Below are positions 63,225 through 64,000 of a DNA stretch of 64,000 bases, in pieces. Under the pieces are notes generated by a model. That model saw only the letters and a program-made list of their open reading frames with translations. It did no database searches and was not told where the DNA came from. Positions within the stretch are counted from its first letter, which is position 1; every line of letters starts with the position of its first letter. The stretch comes from Paracoccaceae bacterium (lineage in GTDB: Bacteria; Pseudomonadota; Alphaproteobacteria; Rhodobacterales; Rhodobacteraceae): contig JAFIEO010000032.1 of NCBI GenBank assembly GCA_020832445.1, positions 1 to 64,000 of the forward strand, written 5' to 3'. Made by a program: the position numbers and the translations under genes.

Positions 63225-64000
63225 TTATCGGCCCGTGTCGCGCGCGATGGAGATGTAATGTGTTGGTCCGGCCAAACGGAACGCAGCGCTCGCTGGCCCG
63301 TCAAGACGTTCGGAATGGCCAATGAACAGATGACCGTTGGCCTGAAGTTGCTCTGCGAAGCGTAACCAAAGTCGCCTGCGGGCATTTCCATCGAAGTAGA
63401 TAACGACGTTGCGGCAGAAAATCACATCAAACCGGGCAGAAAACGGCCATTCTTGATGCAGGTTCAATTCTGCAAAGCGCATCATGTTGCGCAACGGTGC
63501 GCGTACCTCAAAGGAATTGCCGGTGCGGGTGAAATGCGTCCTTAACCTTGCCGGATCCAGACCTTGCATCGAACTTTCGGAAAATACGCCAGCTTGCGCT
63601 TTCTCAACCATCAGGGGATCAATATCTGTGGCAAGGATCAGCAGATCATACCGCGCCACATCCGGGAAGGCTTCAAGCACGGACATGGCCATGGAGTACG
63701 GCTCCTCACCGGAAGAGCAAGCGGCTGACCAAAGCCTGACACGCCCCCCTTTGCGCGCGATATCAATCAACGGGGGCAATACCTGCTGCGTGAGTGTGTT
63801 GAAATGATGTGCTTCCCTGAAGAATGCCGTAACATTGGTTGTGACCGCCGAAAGCATGTTTCGACGTTCATCCCGCCCGTCCGGGCCATCCAGAAGGGTG
63901 CAATATGCCCCATATCCGGAAAGCCCCAGAATGCGCAGGCGCCGGTTCAGGCGGGCCATCAACATGCCCCGCTTTGCTTCCGTAAGTATGATCCCTGAAT
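63225..64000 (-). CDS. cheR: Chemotaxis protein methyltransferase CheR (runs off the window)
   Basis: The visible part has the CheR SAM-binding core (WSAACSSGEEPYSMAM, ILATDIDPLMVEKA, IFCRNVVIYFD, HLFIGHSERL). The frame continues upstream to the window edge, where SGIILTEAKRGMLMARLNRR matches the family's N-terminal domain, so the gene is cut by the window and not truly short. It methylates receptor glutamates using SAM. Confidence 0.93.
   Translation of the reverse strand, partial: SGIILTEAKRGMLMARLNRRLRILGLSGYGAYCTLLDGPDGRDERRNMLSAVTTNVTAFFREAHHFNTLTQQVLPPLIDIARKGGRVRLWSAACSSGEEPYSMAMSVLEAFPDVARYDLLILATDIDPLMVEKAQAGVFSESSMQGLDPARLRTHFTRTGNSFEVRAPLRNMMRFAELNLHQEWPFSARFDVIFCRNVVIYFDGNARRRLWLRFAEQLQANGHLFIGHSERLDGPASAAFRLAGPTHYISIARDTGR

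Overview
The window is ordinary chromosomal DNA from an alphaproteobacterium, almost certainly of the Rhodobacteraceae (Rhodobacterales). Evidence: a ChvG/ChvI two-component pair fused to a short HprK, RapZ, EIIA-Man, HPr cluster; an aglR-aglEFGAK alpha-glucoside operon next to glk; a GapR-type DUF2312 protein; a bifunctional Rsh; the rpoZ-rsh-DUF2062-pdxJ-acpS run; addBA-trxA; hslVU; and a CheY/CheR set. Genes are densely packed, often with ATGA overlaps. I see no transposase, integrase, phage gene or CRISPR array. The genus cannot be fixed from the sequence alone.

Region by region: 0.1-2.4 kb, a LysR regulator divergent from the membrane urate oxidase puuD. 2.5-9 kb, pckA divergent from chvI-chvG-hprK-rapZ-EIIA-HPr, a carbon-status signalling block. 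9-15.7 kb, an NYN-domain protein, then folK, rpoZ, rsh, DUF2062, pdxJ, acpS, and recO on the opposite strand. 15.8-25.3 kb, a Pr6Pr membrane protein, glk, and the alpha-glucoside regulon. 25.3-31.9 kb, a DEAD-box helicase, tRNA-Leu, a bactofilin/M23 cell-shape pair, a DUF455/peroxiredoxin pair and queA. 32-36.8 kb, an MFS transporter, DUF924, lpdA and a BaiN/HI0933 flavoprotein. 36.8-42 kb, a KpsE/KpsT capsule-export pair and a divergent MepK-like endopeptidase / L,D-transpeptidase pair. 42.2-44.3 kb, an ACP/ketosynthase pair of NodF/NodE style and a MarR regulator. 44.5-50 kb, gapR, a sulfotransferase-like protein, tRNA-Thr, galU, a peptidoglycan-binding protein, a [2Fe-2S] ferredoxin and a PAS protein. 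49.9-61.3 kb, tsaE-addB-addA-trxA, hslVU, an Fe-S assembly pair with an acetyltransferase gene inside it, and tpiA. 61.3-64 kb, palindromic repeats, a Hint-fold protein without its cysteine, and a chemotaxis cluster running off the right edge.

Together the genes serve central carbon control (pckA, PTS-Ntr-like signalling, agl/glk, tpiA, lpdA), envelope growth (L,D-transpeptidase, MepK-like, bactofilin, M23, capsule export, galU) and genome and protein maintenance (addAB, recO, hslVU, rsh, tsaE).

I did not find a clear new multi-gene defence or biosynthetic system. The most unusual signals are non-coding. A 21-nt motif built on AGTATTT and GCAAGATGAA occurs three times near GC-rich hairpins. 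Three related TTAGC-type sites lie upstream of pckA/chvI. A three-tier hairpin follows the DUF455 gene. Two interspersed palindromes lie after tpiA, one of them forming the end of a small ORF. Two conserved gene strings appear to have lost their middle members: lepB-rnc-era before recO, and amgK-murU between tsaE and addB.
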